64,000 nucleotides of DNA from Bordetella genomosp. 9 (lineage in GTDB: Bacteria; Pseudomonadota; Gammaproteobacteria; Burkholderiales; Burkholderiaceae_B). Each line of letters begins with the position of its first letter. Position 1 is the stretch's first letter. Of the stretch, positions 44,783 to 53,821 are shown piece after piece. The DNA is taken from NCBI RefSeq assembly GCF_002119725.1, contig NZ_CP021109.1, forward strand, positions 372,001 to 436,000. Direction: 5' to 3'. The notes under the pieces were generated by a model that worked only from the letters and a program-made list of their open reading frames with translations, was not told the origin of the DNA and ran no database searches. Made by a program: the position numbers and the translations under genes.

Positions 44783-46390
44783 TCACGGTCTGGTGGCCGC
44801 GTCCACCAGGCGGGCGGGCAGCACGGCGCGAAGGTGTTGGATCGCCTTCGGGTTGACCGGCCCCCTGCCACGGTCGGCCAGCTGAAAGCCGATCACCAGT
44901 CCGGAAAGGGTATTGCCGTAGCCCGGTGCGGTGCCGAATCCCCTGATGCTGGACACGATATGGTCCGCGTAGAAGGCTTCGGCGGTGGTCGGCTGCACGA
45001 GATCGCAGCTGCCAAACTGCTGGGATGCCGTGCCATCGGCGTAGATCAGCTGCAGCGCATCGACCGCATAGCCATAGCAAACCTTGACGCGCTGAATTCC
45101 ACCCCGCGGTACCACGGGCTCCCAACCCGAGCATCGACCTCCCTGGCCGCCGAACGTCAGCTGGGAAGCGCCACCGGGTCCTTGTCCCACGTCGTACCGC
45201 ATCGCGATCGAATCGATCTTGACGCCACTGCAAACACGGATCTCCCGCACTGGACCGCGTGGTGGCGTGACCGCAGGGAGCGTGTCCGGCGGCTGAGCGC
45301 CATCGAAGTACGAACCCATCAGGATCGAGAAGATCTCGCGATCGAGCGAAACCATGACATTGACTGGATACTCATCGGGATCGAAATACGGCCAGCAATC
45401 GCGTATATCGCGCATGGCAATCTGCTGCCTGGCCTGGAGCGCCAGCACGCTCGCAAGCGGCTCGCTCCGGTTCATCGGACCAAACGGGTTCTGTCTGACG
45501 ACCCGCTCGATGTCCTTCGCACAGGTCCTGTCGACATGATCGCCGTACGCGGCGATGCAGTCCTTCAGCTGCTTGCGGTAGTCGGCAATCACACTGGGAG
45601 GCAGACCGAGATTGGCGCCTTTCAGGCACAGGTCGCGCAGCAGCCCAAGATGAAGATTGGCGGCCTGGACGAACAGCGGCAGCAAGGCGATCTCGTGCCC
45701 AGCGACGCTGAACTGCGGGATGGCTTGTACGATCGTGACATTAAGCGACTCCGATACCCGCAAGATATGGTCCCGATCGCCGGTACCGACCGCGCTCGAG
45801 TACAGCTTCATGCCATCGGTAAGCCCGACGAGCGTCTGCCGCACCAGCGCGAAGATCGCCGCATCGATCTTCTCGTCGACGACCTTGTTCATGGCGTCGA
45901 CGAATTGCTGCCACAGCGCCGTGGAATCGGGGCTGGGGAACAGCCTGTCAGGGATGAAGATCGAGCCTAACAACGAGAGGACGCCGCCGATCTCGGGCAC
46001 CATCGCGAGTGCCCGGATCGTCAGATCGCGAAGGGTTTTCCACCACCAGTTCGCGTCGAACGTTTCGCCAAGGGAGAACGGGCTTTGCGGCGGTGCGGAG
46101 CCGGGCCCATCACCGCCGTCATTGTCGACGCCACCACAGCCATACAGCATGGGGTAGACGCCAGCGAGGGCGATGACTATACCGGTCTGGATGAACCTGC
46201 GTCGATTGATAGGTATGGGCGTTGCACTGGCACGGGAATCGAAGCAAAACGGGAACTGGTGCTGTCCCGCTTTGCTGTTTGCACCGACAATATCCGGCTC
46301 ATGCTCGTTGCCGCCATTCGGGGAATCCTTATGCGCATTTGGGACAATTCCGATTGCGCAGGGCACGCCTATCGGCGGCAGTTTCGGCAT
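44783..46390 (-). CDS. Cry-type delta-endotoxin homologue with jacalin-like C-terminus
   Basis: A protein of up to 535 residues. About residues 105-300 match domain I (pore-forming helix bundle) of Bacillus three-domain Cry toxins; the helix-5 signature is clear in FVQAANLHLGLLRDLCLKG. The C-terminal 130 residues (VREIRVCSGVKIDSIAMRYD, GGQGGRCSGW, VCYGYAVDALQLIYADG) fit a jacalin-like beta-prism lectin, which may take the receptor-binding role. Cry domains II and III are absent. Near residue 62 RRRFIQTGIVIALAGV and a following LYGC look like a Tat signal and lipobox, so it may be exported as a lipoprotein. The start is uncertain: the frame opens at 46390, and the Tat motif suggests a start closer to it. 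Confidence 0.78.
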   Translation of the reverse strand: MPKLPPIGVPCAIGIVPNAHKDSPNGGNEHEPDIVGANSKAGQHQFPFCFDSRASATPIPINRRRFIQTGIVIALAGVYPMLYGCGGVDNDGGDGPGSAPPQSPFSLGETFDANWWWKTLRDLTIRALAMVPEIGGVLSLLGSIFIPDRLFPSPDSTALWQQFVDAMNKVVDEKIDAAIFALVRQTLVGLTDGMKLYSSAVGTGDRDHILRVSESLNVTIVQAIPQFSVAGHEIALLPLFVQAANLHLGLLRDLCLKGANLGLPPSVIADYRKQLKDCIAAYGDHVDRTCAKDIERVVRQNPFGPMNRSEPLASVLALQARQQIAMRDIRDCWPYFDPDEYPVNVMVSLDREIFSILMGSYFDGAQPPDTLPAVTPPRGPVREIRVCSGVKIDSIAMRYDVGQGPGGASQLTFGGQGGRCSGWEPVVPRGGIQRVKVCYGYAVDALQLIYADGTASQQFGSCDLVQPTTAEAFYADHIVSSIRGFGTAPGYGNTLSGLVIGFQLADRGRGPVNPKAIQHLRAVLPARLVDAATRP

Positions 46391-46859
46391 AACTAGGCAA
46401 CGTAAATGTCGACCAGCATTTCGTGGAAGTCCTGCGTGTACGTCTAAATCCGCGGCGGGAACTGCGCTTCTAGCGAACTACTGTGCAGTCCCTTGCTGAC
46501 ATCCTCGGGCGCGACTCATCACCGCATCGACCTCGCCGTCGGCATTGACAGGAACTGCATCACAACCGCGTCTGTGGACGCCTGCCGTGCAAGTAAAGCG
46601 CCATGCTGCGGTTGACCTTTGCTCCATGCACTCCCCACCTCTTCGCCATCAGTTCTGCTCGCAGCGCCTCAATCTCAGTCCAGACCAGGTTGTCGCGCGG
46701 ACCTGCGAACACGCATTCAAGCATTCCAGCTTACGCAATGATGCTGTGACTCGATTCGCACGGGAGCGGAAACTCTCGCTCGAGCAAAGCCAAAAGCCGG
46801 TAGCACACTGCCGCCGCCCGAAGCAAAAGACTCCACCGAGCTGCGCTACCTAGACGATA
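46391..46859. other. 469-bp stretch without a recognisable gene
   Basis: Weak frames on the plus strand lead toward the integrase relic that follows, but I cannot assign them. No promoter motif or repeat stands out. Confidence 0.35.
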
Positions 46860-47330
46860 TTTCCGGCTATCTGGTGCGCCAGGACATTCGGCGCGATCGG
46901 GACCGTTGCGTAGGGTTGTTCAAGCATGTCGTGCCGCCGGCGGAGCGCTTCATGAGGAAAAGTCATGTCGATGCCGGCCCAGACTTGGCTCGACATCCAG
47001 GACGGAGCGATGCTGCTGCTCATCGTTGGGTCTGGCCTATACCCCGGCGAGATCATTACCCTGACGGTGCCGATGCTACGACCGGACAGCTCGGTCCCCA
47101 ACATCGCTGTGCCGGCGCATGGTCGCGTCCCCAAGTGCGCTTGCCTGGTGTTGCCGTTCGCGGCAGAACGGGTGCTGCAAGTGATGTCCGGGGAAAGTGG
47201 GGAACCGGGGACCCGAGCCGTTGATCGGGCAACTGAGGTTTGCTTTGGCCGCGGCCCACGCCAACGAATAAGAAGAGGTGCCGTTCGCACGCCCCCTTTT
47301 GTCATTACGCCTCGATCGTGATCTTCACGT
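46860..47330 (+). pseudogene. decayed site-specific recombinase
   Basis: One frame reads DDISGYLVRQDIRRDRDR...AERFMRK; after a frameshift near 46960 another continues TWLDIQDGAMLLLIVGSGLY and PGEIITLTVPMLR, the helix around the first catalytic Arg region of XerC-like recombinases. The C-terminal His-x-x-Arg and Tyr motifs are missing. It is a third recombinase relic, different from those at 10.6 and 42.6 kb. Confidence 0.45.
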
Positions 47331-47420
47331 TTTCCGGCGAGACCCCGAATGCCTCGGCTAGCCGGCGTTTCGCTTCCGCGATGGTGAACGGCACAACTGA
47401 AGGCTGCTCGGCTGCCTGCT
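47296..47420 (-). pseudogene. C-terminal scrap of an unknown gene
   Basis: On the minus strand about 35 codons (PFTIAEAKRRLAEAFGVSPE, then NVKITIEA and a stop) look like the end of a small plasmid- or island-type protein. The 5' part is replaced by the methyltransferase gene end at 47419. Confidence 0.4.
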
Positions 47421-48195
47421 AAACTTTCTTCGCGACCCACAAAGTCCAGCGATCTTTTTCAAAAATGGCCTGAGACTTGTCAATTTGATTGCCGATATGC
47501 TCAATAAGCTGCTCAATTTCGCCGTCGTCCAGTTCATGAAGAATGGAACGACCCGTCCGGCCGCGCAGATCTTGGGCGAGCAAATCAAAACGATCATAAA
47601 CTTTACGAGTTTCCCAAAGATTCTTGGACTCAATATTCGAGAATCCTGCTTTTAACAAAGCGTCATGCACGCGCTCATCTTTCGGTCTGCGCTTGGTTTC
47701 AAACTCGGTGAGCCTGGGGAAAAGCTCAAAAAAATACCCTCGAATGTGCTCCGATGAGCCAGGTATTTGCACATCTTCAGGCGTCCGATCCTGAATGATC
47801 AACTTGCCGCCAGCGACGAGCAGGCGGTAAGCCTCGGCAAAGCAATCGTCGAAATCCTGAAGATGATGAATCAATGCACGTTCGAACACGACGTCGAAAT
47901 TCTCCGAAGACAGTCCCGTGTTTTCCGCCGATCCTTGTTGAAATGACACATTGGGACGCTCCTGCGCATTTTCCCTGGCGGCAATAACCATTTGCTCCGA
48001 GAAATCGACGCCGACCACGGCAGCTACTCCTAAGTCAGCCCAGGCATTCGAGTAAATGCCTCCGCCGCAACCCACGTCCGCAATACGAGCACCTCGCGGA
48101 TCGACAACATCAAGGATGGCTTTCGCCCAACCGTCGTGAGCCTCTCTGCTGGCGTACGTATATCTGTTTTTCTCAGAATGAAAGTCGATGGTCAT
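47419..48195 (-). CDS. class I SAM-dependent methyltransferase
   Basis: A 258-residue methyltransferase with the SAM-binding motif IADVGCGGGIYSNAW and the post-motif FDVVFERALIHHL. The substrate cannot be read. Its base composition is clearly lower in GC than the neighbours, pointing to a separate origin. A LysR-type gene lies 153 bases upstream on the same strand; they may or may not be linked. Confidence 0.75.
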   Translation of the reverse strand: MTIDFHSEKNRYTYASREAHDGWAKAILDVVDPRGARIADVGCGGGIYSNAWADLGVAAVVGVDFSEQMVIAARENAQERPNVSFQQGSAENTGLSSENFDVVFERALIHHLQDFDDCFAEAYRLLVAGGKLIIQDRTPEDVQIPGSSEHIRGYFFELFPRLTEFETKRRPKDERVHDALLKAGFSNIESKNLWETRKVYDRFDLLAQDLRGRTGRSILHELDDGEIEQLIEHIGNQIDKSQAIFEKDRWTLWVAKKV

Positions 48196-48348
48196 GATAA
48201 AGAACCCTTTCTATGAATTGACCATGCCATCTTACGAAGATACTTTGGATATGTAAAATATATTAAAAATACCGATTTGAAACTTTGTAAGTTTCAATTC
48301 GGCTTCACCCATGATCCGGGCCTGAAGTCGTATCCGGAATGCAGCAAG

Positions 48349-49257
48349 CTATGAACTGGCCCAGCGATGCCTTCGCTCATCGGCTAGACTGGCGAACCGC
48401 CCCAACGGCGAGTCCGTTGGTGTCTCTCGGTAGGCCAGTGTGAGCGGTGTCGTGAACGCATGGTCACCCGTCAGAGGGCGATAGACCACATTCCGCGTCA
48501 GAACACATCTCAAGGTCTGCGGGAGCACTGATATGCCTCTACCGGCGGCAACCAAGGTGACTGCGGACAGTAGACGAGGAACGTCCTCCGCCACTTGCGG
48601 TGCAAATCCGGCGGATCGGCACGCAGCAAGCAACCGGTCTTGCACACCGGGGCCATCCGCCTGGCGATAAAGAACGAAGGGCTGGTCGCGCAGTTGATCC
48701 AGGCCAATCGGGTCTGTGGTTTTAGCCAGCGGATGGTCGACTGGAAGAGCCGCAACCATGGGCTCTTCGCTGAGCAAAATCGAGCGCAACGAAGGATAGC
48801 GCTCGACGTTGGAACGCACGAACGCGGCGTCGAGTTGTTGTGCCTGAACCGCATCCAGCAGCGTGCGCGTGTTGTTTTCCTGCACGCTCATCTCAATCAG
48901 TGGATAGCGCGTCCCGAAGGCCCTGAGCAGTGCGGGCACGTCTTCATGCATTGCGGCGGAACTGGTGTAGCCGACGGCGATGCGCCCTAGTTCGCCTCGG
49001 GCGCTTTTCCGAACATGCAGCACGGCTTCATCCGCTTGAGCCAACAGCCGTCTTGCTTCCACGAGGAACACCTCGCCTGCGGCGTTGAGCCGGATACGCC
49101 GGGGAGCGCGGTCGAACAACTGCACCTCCAACTCTGCCTCCAGATCCCGAATCTGCTGACTCAAGGGCGGCTGCTGGATGCCCAAGCGATGGGCGGCCCG
49201 CGTCATGTGCTCTTCTTCCGCGACGACGACGAAGTACCTGAGATGCCTCAACTCCAT
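48349..49257 (-). CDS. LysR-type transcriptional regulator
   Basis: A 302-residue regulator with N-terminal winged helix (MELRHLRYFVVVAEEEHMTR, then QQPPLSQQIRDLEAELEVQL) and a C-terminal inducer-binding domain. The sequence style is that of the BenM/CatM branch, which often controls degradation of aromatic or organic acids. The ATG at 49257 is followed by the canonical start. The 350 bases upstream are AT-rich and contain no divergent gene, so the usual target operon is missing; only the IS lies beyond. Confidence 0.88.
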   Translation of the reverse strand: MELRHLRYFVVVAEEEHMTRAAHRLGIQQPPLSQQIRDLEAELEVQLFDRAPRRIRLNAAGEVFLVEARRLLAQADEAVLHVRKSARGELGRIAVGYTSSAAMHEDVPALLRAFGTRYPLIEMSVQENNTRTLLDAVQAQQLDAAFVRSNVERYPSLRSILLSEEPMVAALPVDHPLAKTTDPIGLDQLRDQPFVLYRQADGPGVQDRLLAACRSAGFAPQVAEDVPRLLSAVTLVAAGRGISVLPQTLRCVLTRNVVYRPLTGDHAFTTPLTLAYRETPTDSPLGRFASLADERRHRWASS

Positions 49258-49606
49258 AGGGCTGACTCCTAGGATGAAAAAAATATCAATCAGGTACTAA
49301 TTATATATTTTACATTTCCTGCGTCTACCCCTACCATCCCTGTCAAATTGACCGATGTTGAGATGACCGAAAGTATTTCGTCACCTGCATAAAACGTGGA
49401 AGAAATTAGACTTCAGGGATTAACTTTGCCACAAGTATTCAACATACCGCTCGCAATTAAATCTTCATCTTTCACTGAGATTTAATAATCGAGGTTCACC
49501 ATACCAAGAAGAGTTTGAAAGTAATCAGACGCCTTCCTAAATCACTTGGTAAGGTAATCTCATGCATCGTGTTTTGGTTAAAACGCTGCTCACCGCAGCT
49601 ATGTAA
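49258..49606. other. AT-rich non-coding stretch
   Basis: This 349-base stretch has far higher AT content than the rest of the window and no convincing frame. It should include the LysR promoter near 49280-49330. It ends at the left terminus of the IS. Confidence 0.4.
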
Positions 49607-49629
49607 TGACCCAGCAGAACCTGCTCAGG

Positions 49630-50451
49630 TTAAGCGGCTAATGCAAATGCCTCAGCCGGGGTCTTCATGCCGAGCGCCTGGTGCGGTCGTCGGTCGTTGT
49701 AAAAGCGTATCCAGTCGCCGATCACGCGGCTGGCATGCTGGATCGTCTCGAAGCGATGCCGATGTACACACTGCTCTTTGAGCGTGCGGATCACGCGCTC
49801 GACCATACCGTTTTGCTGAGGGCAATGCGGCGTGATGAACTCCTGGCGCAATCCATAGCCGCGTACCAGTGCGGTGTAGCTGCGCGACGTGAACACCAGC
49901 CCATTATCCGAGCGCAACAGGAACGGCATCGGCACGCGACCCAACGTCCCGAAGCGGGCAATCAAGGCATGTTCCAGGGCGCTGCCCGCGGTGCAGGTCT
50001 TGCCGCTGCGAGATAGGTGCCAGCCTAAGAGTTCGCGCGTATGGCAGTCGATCACCAGCGCCAGCGTTGCCCAACCGTCCCGGCCAGCCCACACCCGGCA
50101 CATATCCGTGGACCAGCGCTCGTTCGGCATCGTTGCCACCGATGGCAGGGCCTGGATCCGGGGCCTGAACCCGATCGGCCGCTTACGAACCTGCCAGCCC
50201 ATCAACTGGAACACGCGTTGCACGGTGTTCTTGTTGAACCCCAGCAGATGCGCCACCGTCCGGTACCCAAACGACGGCGATTCCTCGATCATTGCCTTGA
50301 TCGGCACGGCGAACTTGGGATCGGCCTTGGGCGCGGACTTCACCGGCTTGTAGTACACCGTGCGGCGCGGCACACCGAACCAGCGACACAGCTTGGCGAT
50401 CGAGACGGTGATACCGTCGGCTTGCAGTCCCTGGCGGATCGTCTCGATCAC
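49630..50451 (-). CDS. IS3-family transposase OrfB (DDE)
   Basis: A 273-residue protein with the rve catalytic core: the DDE residues stand in RWSTDMCRVW, LRSDNGLVFTS and GMVERVIRTLKEQ, and the N-terminal HTH in KLCRWFGVPRRTVYY. It overlaps OrfA by four bases. The frame is intact. Confidence 0.88.
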   Translation of the reverse strand: MIETIRQGLQADGITVSIAKLCRWFGVPRRTVYYKPVKSAPKADPKFAVPIKAMIEESPSFGYRTVAHLLGFNKNTVQRVFQLMGWQVRKRPIGFRPRIQALPSVATMPNERWSTDMCRVWAGRDGWATLALVIDCHTRELLGWHLSRSGKTCTAGSALEHALIARFGTLGRVPMPFLLRSDNGLVFTSRSYTALVRGYGLRQEFITPHCPQQNGMVERVIRTLKEQCVHRHRFETIQHASRVIGDWIRFYNDRRPHQALGMKTPAEAFALAA

Positions 50452-50762
50452 TTCTCGTCCTCGCCCAGCAGGGACTGCAATTTTTTTCTGGCGCGCAGCT
50501 CCAGCATCGCTTCGCCGTACGCCTCTTGCAGGTCTTTAAGCTGGCGCTCGTACTGCTCACGCACATCCTGCGGGTTGGCTCGCAGGGCGTTCTCCATACC
50601 CCGCTTGCCGTCATCGACCCACTGCTCGACTTCCGATGGTGACAGGTCGTATTGGCGGCTCGCCTCGGCCACTGTCGTCTTGCCCTGAATGATGTCCAGC
50701 ACCAGCGCGCTTTTGCGCTTGGCTGTTCAGCGTTTGATGTCTTCTTCCATCTTCGTGCTCAT
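50448..50762 (-). pseudogene. IS3-family OrfA with an early TGA codon
   Basis: From the ATG at 50762 the frame reads MSTKMEEDIKR, then TGA (complement of 50727-50729), then TAKRKSALVLDIIQGKTTVA and on to a normal end (LLGEDEK). The TGA stands where related proteins have Trp as I recall (TGG to TGA). Translation could restart inside at a CTG/ATG-like codon, but normal transposition is probably impaired. Confidence 0.6.
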
Positions 50763-50806
50763 CGTCATTTCCTCGATTATGACGTGAGCAGGTTTTCACT
50801 GGGTCA

Positions 50807-51372
50807 ATACAGGTGCGCCCACGCTGCTGATCCTCGATGAAGCCTGGCTGTTCCTCGATGACCCGGCGTTTGCCGCGCGTATCCGCCAGTGGCTCAAGAC
50901 GCTGCGCAAGAAGAACGTCAGCGTCATCTTCGCCACGCAGAGCCTCGCCGACATCAAGGATTCGAGCATCGCGCCCGCGATCATCGAGAGCTGCGCGAGT
51001 CGGATTTTCGTGCCCAACCCGCAGGCGACCGAACCGCAGATTCGCACGATCTACGAGGGCTTCGGCCTCAACAAGCGGCAGATCGAAATCGTCGCCACCG
51101 CGCAGCCCAAGCGCGACTACTACTACCAATCCCGCCTCGGCAACCGCCTGTTCGACCTCGACCTGGGGCCGGCGGCTCTGGCGTTTGCGGGCGCTTCCAC
51201 GCCGCAAGACCAGCGCGACATAGACCGCGTGCTGCTGGACGCCGGCGTGCCCGGCTTCGCGGGCGCCTGGCTGCGCCATCGCGGCCTCGATTGGGCGGTC
51301 GACCTGCTGCCCTCGTTCCCCGGCCTCGCGCCGGGCTCCCTCGCTGACCAACCCCTGGAGAACCTGTCATGA
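50807..51372 (+). pseudogene. trbE: trbE, 3' part only (conjugation ATPase)
   Basis: About 188 C-terminal codons of a TrbE/VirB4 ATPase remain, starting within the Walker B region (LLILDEAWLFLDDP) and including ATQSLADI. The Walker A half is missing beyond the IS. The stop overlaps the trbJ start (ATGA). With no intact ATPase in this cluster the Tn4371-type system cannot be active on its own. Confidence 0.85.
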
Positions 51373-52094
51373 AAAAGCGCCTTATCGCCGCCGCCATCGC
51401 GGCCATGCTTTGCACTGCCACCGCCCATGCGCAATGGGTGGTGATCGACCCCACGAACCTCGTGCAGAACACGCTGACTGCAATCCGCACGCTGGAGCAG
51501 ATCAACAACCAGATCCAGCAGCTTCAGAACGAAGCGCAGATGCTGATGAACCAGGCGCGCAACCTCGCCAGTCTGCCGTCCAGCGTGGTCGGCCAGTTGC
51601 GCGCCAATCTGGCGACGACCGAGCGGCTGATCGCCCAGGCTCGCGGCTTGGCCTACGACGTGACGAATCTGGATCGGGAGTTCGCGCGCCTGTATCCCGA
51701 GCAGTACGCCGCCACGGTGAGCGGCGACCAGATGTACCGCGACGCGCAGGAGCGTTGGAAGAACACCCTCAACGGCTTGCAGACCACGATGCAGATGCAG
51801 GCCCAGGTGTCGCAGAACCTGGGCGAAGACGAAAGCGTGCTGGCCGATCTCGTGGGCAAGAGCCAGTCGGCTCAAGGTGCGTTGCAAGCCATGCAGGCCA
51901 TGAACCAGTTGCTGGCATTGCAGGCCAAGCAGTCGATCCAGTCGCAACGGCTCCAGATCACGCAGGATCGTGCGGCCTCGCTGGAACTGGCGCGGCAGGC
52001 GGCGGCCACCGAGCGCGCCCGCGAGGTGCGGCGACGTTTCCTGGGCGATGGCACGCAGTACACGCCGCAGCGCGTGGATTTCTACGGCAACTGA
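51369..52094 (+). CDS. trbJ: conjugal transfer protein TrbJ (VirB5-like)
   Basis: A 241-residue exported protein with signal peptide (LIAAAIAAMLCTATAHA) and long helices rich in Gln/Asn (EQINNQIQQLQNEAQMLMNQ), typical of VirB5/TrbJ minor pilus subunits. It overlaps trbE by four bases and precedes a trbK-like gene. Confidence 0.88.
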   Translation: MKKRLIAAAIAAMLCTATAHAQWVVIDPTNLVQNTLTAIRTLEQINNQIQQLQNEAQMLMNQARNLASLPSSVVGQLRANLATTERLIAQARGLAYDVTNLDREFARLYPEQYAATVSGDQMYRDAQERWKNTLNGLQTTMQMQAQVSQNLGEDESVLADLVGKSQSAQGALQAMQAMNQLLALQAKQSIQSQRLQITQDRAASLELARQAAATERAREVRRRFLGDGTQYTPQRVDFYGN

Positions 52095-52106
52095 CGGGAG
52101 GCCGCC

Positions 52107-52427
52107 ATGCGATGCGTCCTCGCCCTTGGTGTCGTGCTGCTGGCCGCTTGCGGCGAGCAGCCGGCCGACCACCATGTCGATGCCCTGGCCGCCGATCCCG
52201 TGCGGCTGAAGGCATTGCGCGCGCAATGCGCGGCCGACCGGCAGGCCACGGGCGAGGACGCTTGCCGTGCCGCCGCCGAAGCCTTCCGGCGGCGCTTCTT
52301 CTCCGGCCAGGCCGGGCCGGATGAATACCAGACGCTGGCCGACCTGCCGCCGATCCCGCCGAGCTTCGAGGAACCGGCCGATGGCATGGCGCCGGCCGTT
52401 CCCGCCGAACCGGAGGACACGCCATGA
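52107..52427 (+). CDS. trbK: TrbK-like entry-exclusion lipoprotein
   Basis: A 106-residue lipoprotein: signal with LLAACGEQPADHH, then a helical segment with DPVRLKALRAQCAADRQATG and a Pro-rich tail. Position between trbJ and trbL and the size fit TrbK of Tn4371-type elements, which blocks entry of the same element into a cell that already has it. It overlaps trbL by four bases. Confidence 0.75.
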   Translation: MRCVLALGVVLLAACGEQPADHHVDALAADPVRLKALRAQCAADRQATGEDACRAAAEAFRRRFFSGQAGPDEYQTLADLPPIPPSFEEPADGMAPAVPAEPEDTP

Positions 52428-53809
52428 ATGACGTGACCATCATCGACCAATTCCTCAACACCTTTGCCGCTTATATCGACTCGGGTTTCGGGCTGCTGCG
52501 GGGCGAGGTGGCGTTCCTCACGGCCACGCTGATCGTCATCGACATGACGATCGCCGGCCTGTATTGGGCCATGAGCCATGCCACCGGCCAGGGCGAGGAC
52601 GTGATCGCCAAGCTGCTGCGCAAGGTGCTCTACGTCGGTGCCTTCGCCTACATCATCAATAACTTCAACTGGCTGGCCAGCATCGTGTTCCGCTCGTTTG
52701 CGGGATTGGGCATCACCGCAACCGGCTCGGCCATCACGATGGAGAACTTCTTGCAGCCGGGCCGGCTGGCGAAAACCGGCATCGACGCCGGGGCGCCGAT
52801 TCTGGAGCAGATCGGCGAGATGGCGGGCTTTCCCGAAGTGTTCGTGAACCTCGACCCCATCGTGGTGATGTTCCTCGCGTGGCGGGTCGTGGTCTTGTGC
52901 TTCTTCGTGCTGGCGATCCAACTGTTCATCACGCTGATCGAGTTCAAGCTGACCACGCTCGCCGGATTCGTGCTGGTGCCATTCGCGCTCTGGAACAAGA
53001 CCGCGTTCCTCGCCGAAAAGGTCTTGGGCAACGTGGTGGCCTCCGGCGTCAAGGTTCTGGTGCTGGCCGTGATCGTCGGTATCGGCTCGGGCTTGTTCGC
53101 TCAGTTCCAAGTCCATCCCGCCGAGCCGTCTATCGACCACGCGCTGGTCATCATGCTGGCCTCGCTCACCTTGCTGGCGCTCGGGATCTTCGGCCCCGGC
53201 ATCGCCACGGGCCTCGTGTCCGGTGCGCCGCAGCTCGGCGCGGGCGCAATGGCCGGTGCTGCTGTCGGCGCTGCCGGCACGGCCGTCGCCATCGGCGCCG
53301 CCGCGACGGGCGTGGGTGGCGCCGTGGCGGCTGGCGCGCGCATGGCCCCGGCTGCCGCAAAGCTGGCCGGTAGCGGCGCGCGCGCCGCCACGTCGGCGGC
53401 CAGCAGTGCGAAGTCAGCGTTCCAGGCCGGTTCCGCCGCCGCTGGCGGCGGCGCAAAGGGCGCGATGGCGGGCTTGGGCAACGTCGCCAAGACCGGCGCG
53501 CAGGCAGCCGGGCGAGGCGCTGCATCCCGCGCTTCCGCTGCCGGGCAACGCATGGCCGCTCCCTTCCGCGCTGGCTGGAATGGCGCTGCTGCCGATGGCG
53601 GCGCGGGTGCGGCATCCGGTCAGGGTGCCGCAGGCGAGGCCGCATCCGGCGCCGCTACGGCGCAGACACAGGAACAGCCCGCTTGGGCCAAGCGCCTGCA
53701 TCGCCGCCAGCAACTCACCCACGCCGCGACCACCACCGCCCACGCACTGCGCGGTGGCGATGGCGGCGGCTCCGGCCAGGGGCCGAGCCTGCGCGATTCA
53801 GATTCATAA
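52424..53809 (+). CDS. trbL: conjugal transfer membrane protein TrbL (VirB6-like)
   Basis: A 461-residue polytopic inner-membrane protein with about six membrane segments in the first 290 residues and a long Ala/Gly-rich cytoplasmic tail (from about 260). Both are typical of TrbL/VirB6. The frame is intact and is followed by trbF after 12 bases. Confidence 0.88.
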   Translation: MNDVTIIDQFLNTFAAYIDSGFGLLRGEVAFLTATLIVIDMTIAGLYWAMSHATGQGEDVIAKLLRKVLYVGAFAYIINNFNWLASIVFRSFAGLGITATGSAITMENFLQPGRLAKTGIDAGAPILEQIGEMAGFPEVFVNLDPIVVMFLAWRVVVLCFFVLAIQLFITLIEFKLTTLAGFVLVPFALWNKTAFLAEKVLGNVVASGVKVLVLAVIVGIGSGLFAQFQVHPAEPSIDHALVIMLASLTLLALGIFGPGIATGLVSGAPQLGAGAMAGAAVGAAGTAVAIGAAATGVGGAVAAGARMAPAAAKLAGSGARAATSAASSAKSAFQAGSAAAGGGAKGAMAGLGNVAKTGAQAAGRGAASRASAAGQRMAAPFRAGWNGAAADGGAGAASGQGAAGEAASGAATAQTQEQPAWAKRLHRRQQLTHAATTTAHALRGGDGGGSGQGPSLRDSDS

Positions 53810-53821
53810 GGAGAACTGACC

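Larger units (their letters stand above)
49607..50806 (-). mobile_element. IS3-family element, 1200 bp, no target duplication
   Basis: The termini are inverted repeats of the form TGACCCAG...AACCTGCTCA (49607 onward, and the complement ending at 50806). Flanking bases differ (GTAA on the left, ATAC on the right), so there is no duplication. The left side is unrelated AT-rich DNA and the right side is the middle of trbE. The junction therefore arose by IS-mediated deletion or recombination rather than simple insertion. Confidence 0.85.
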
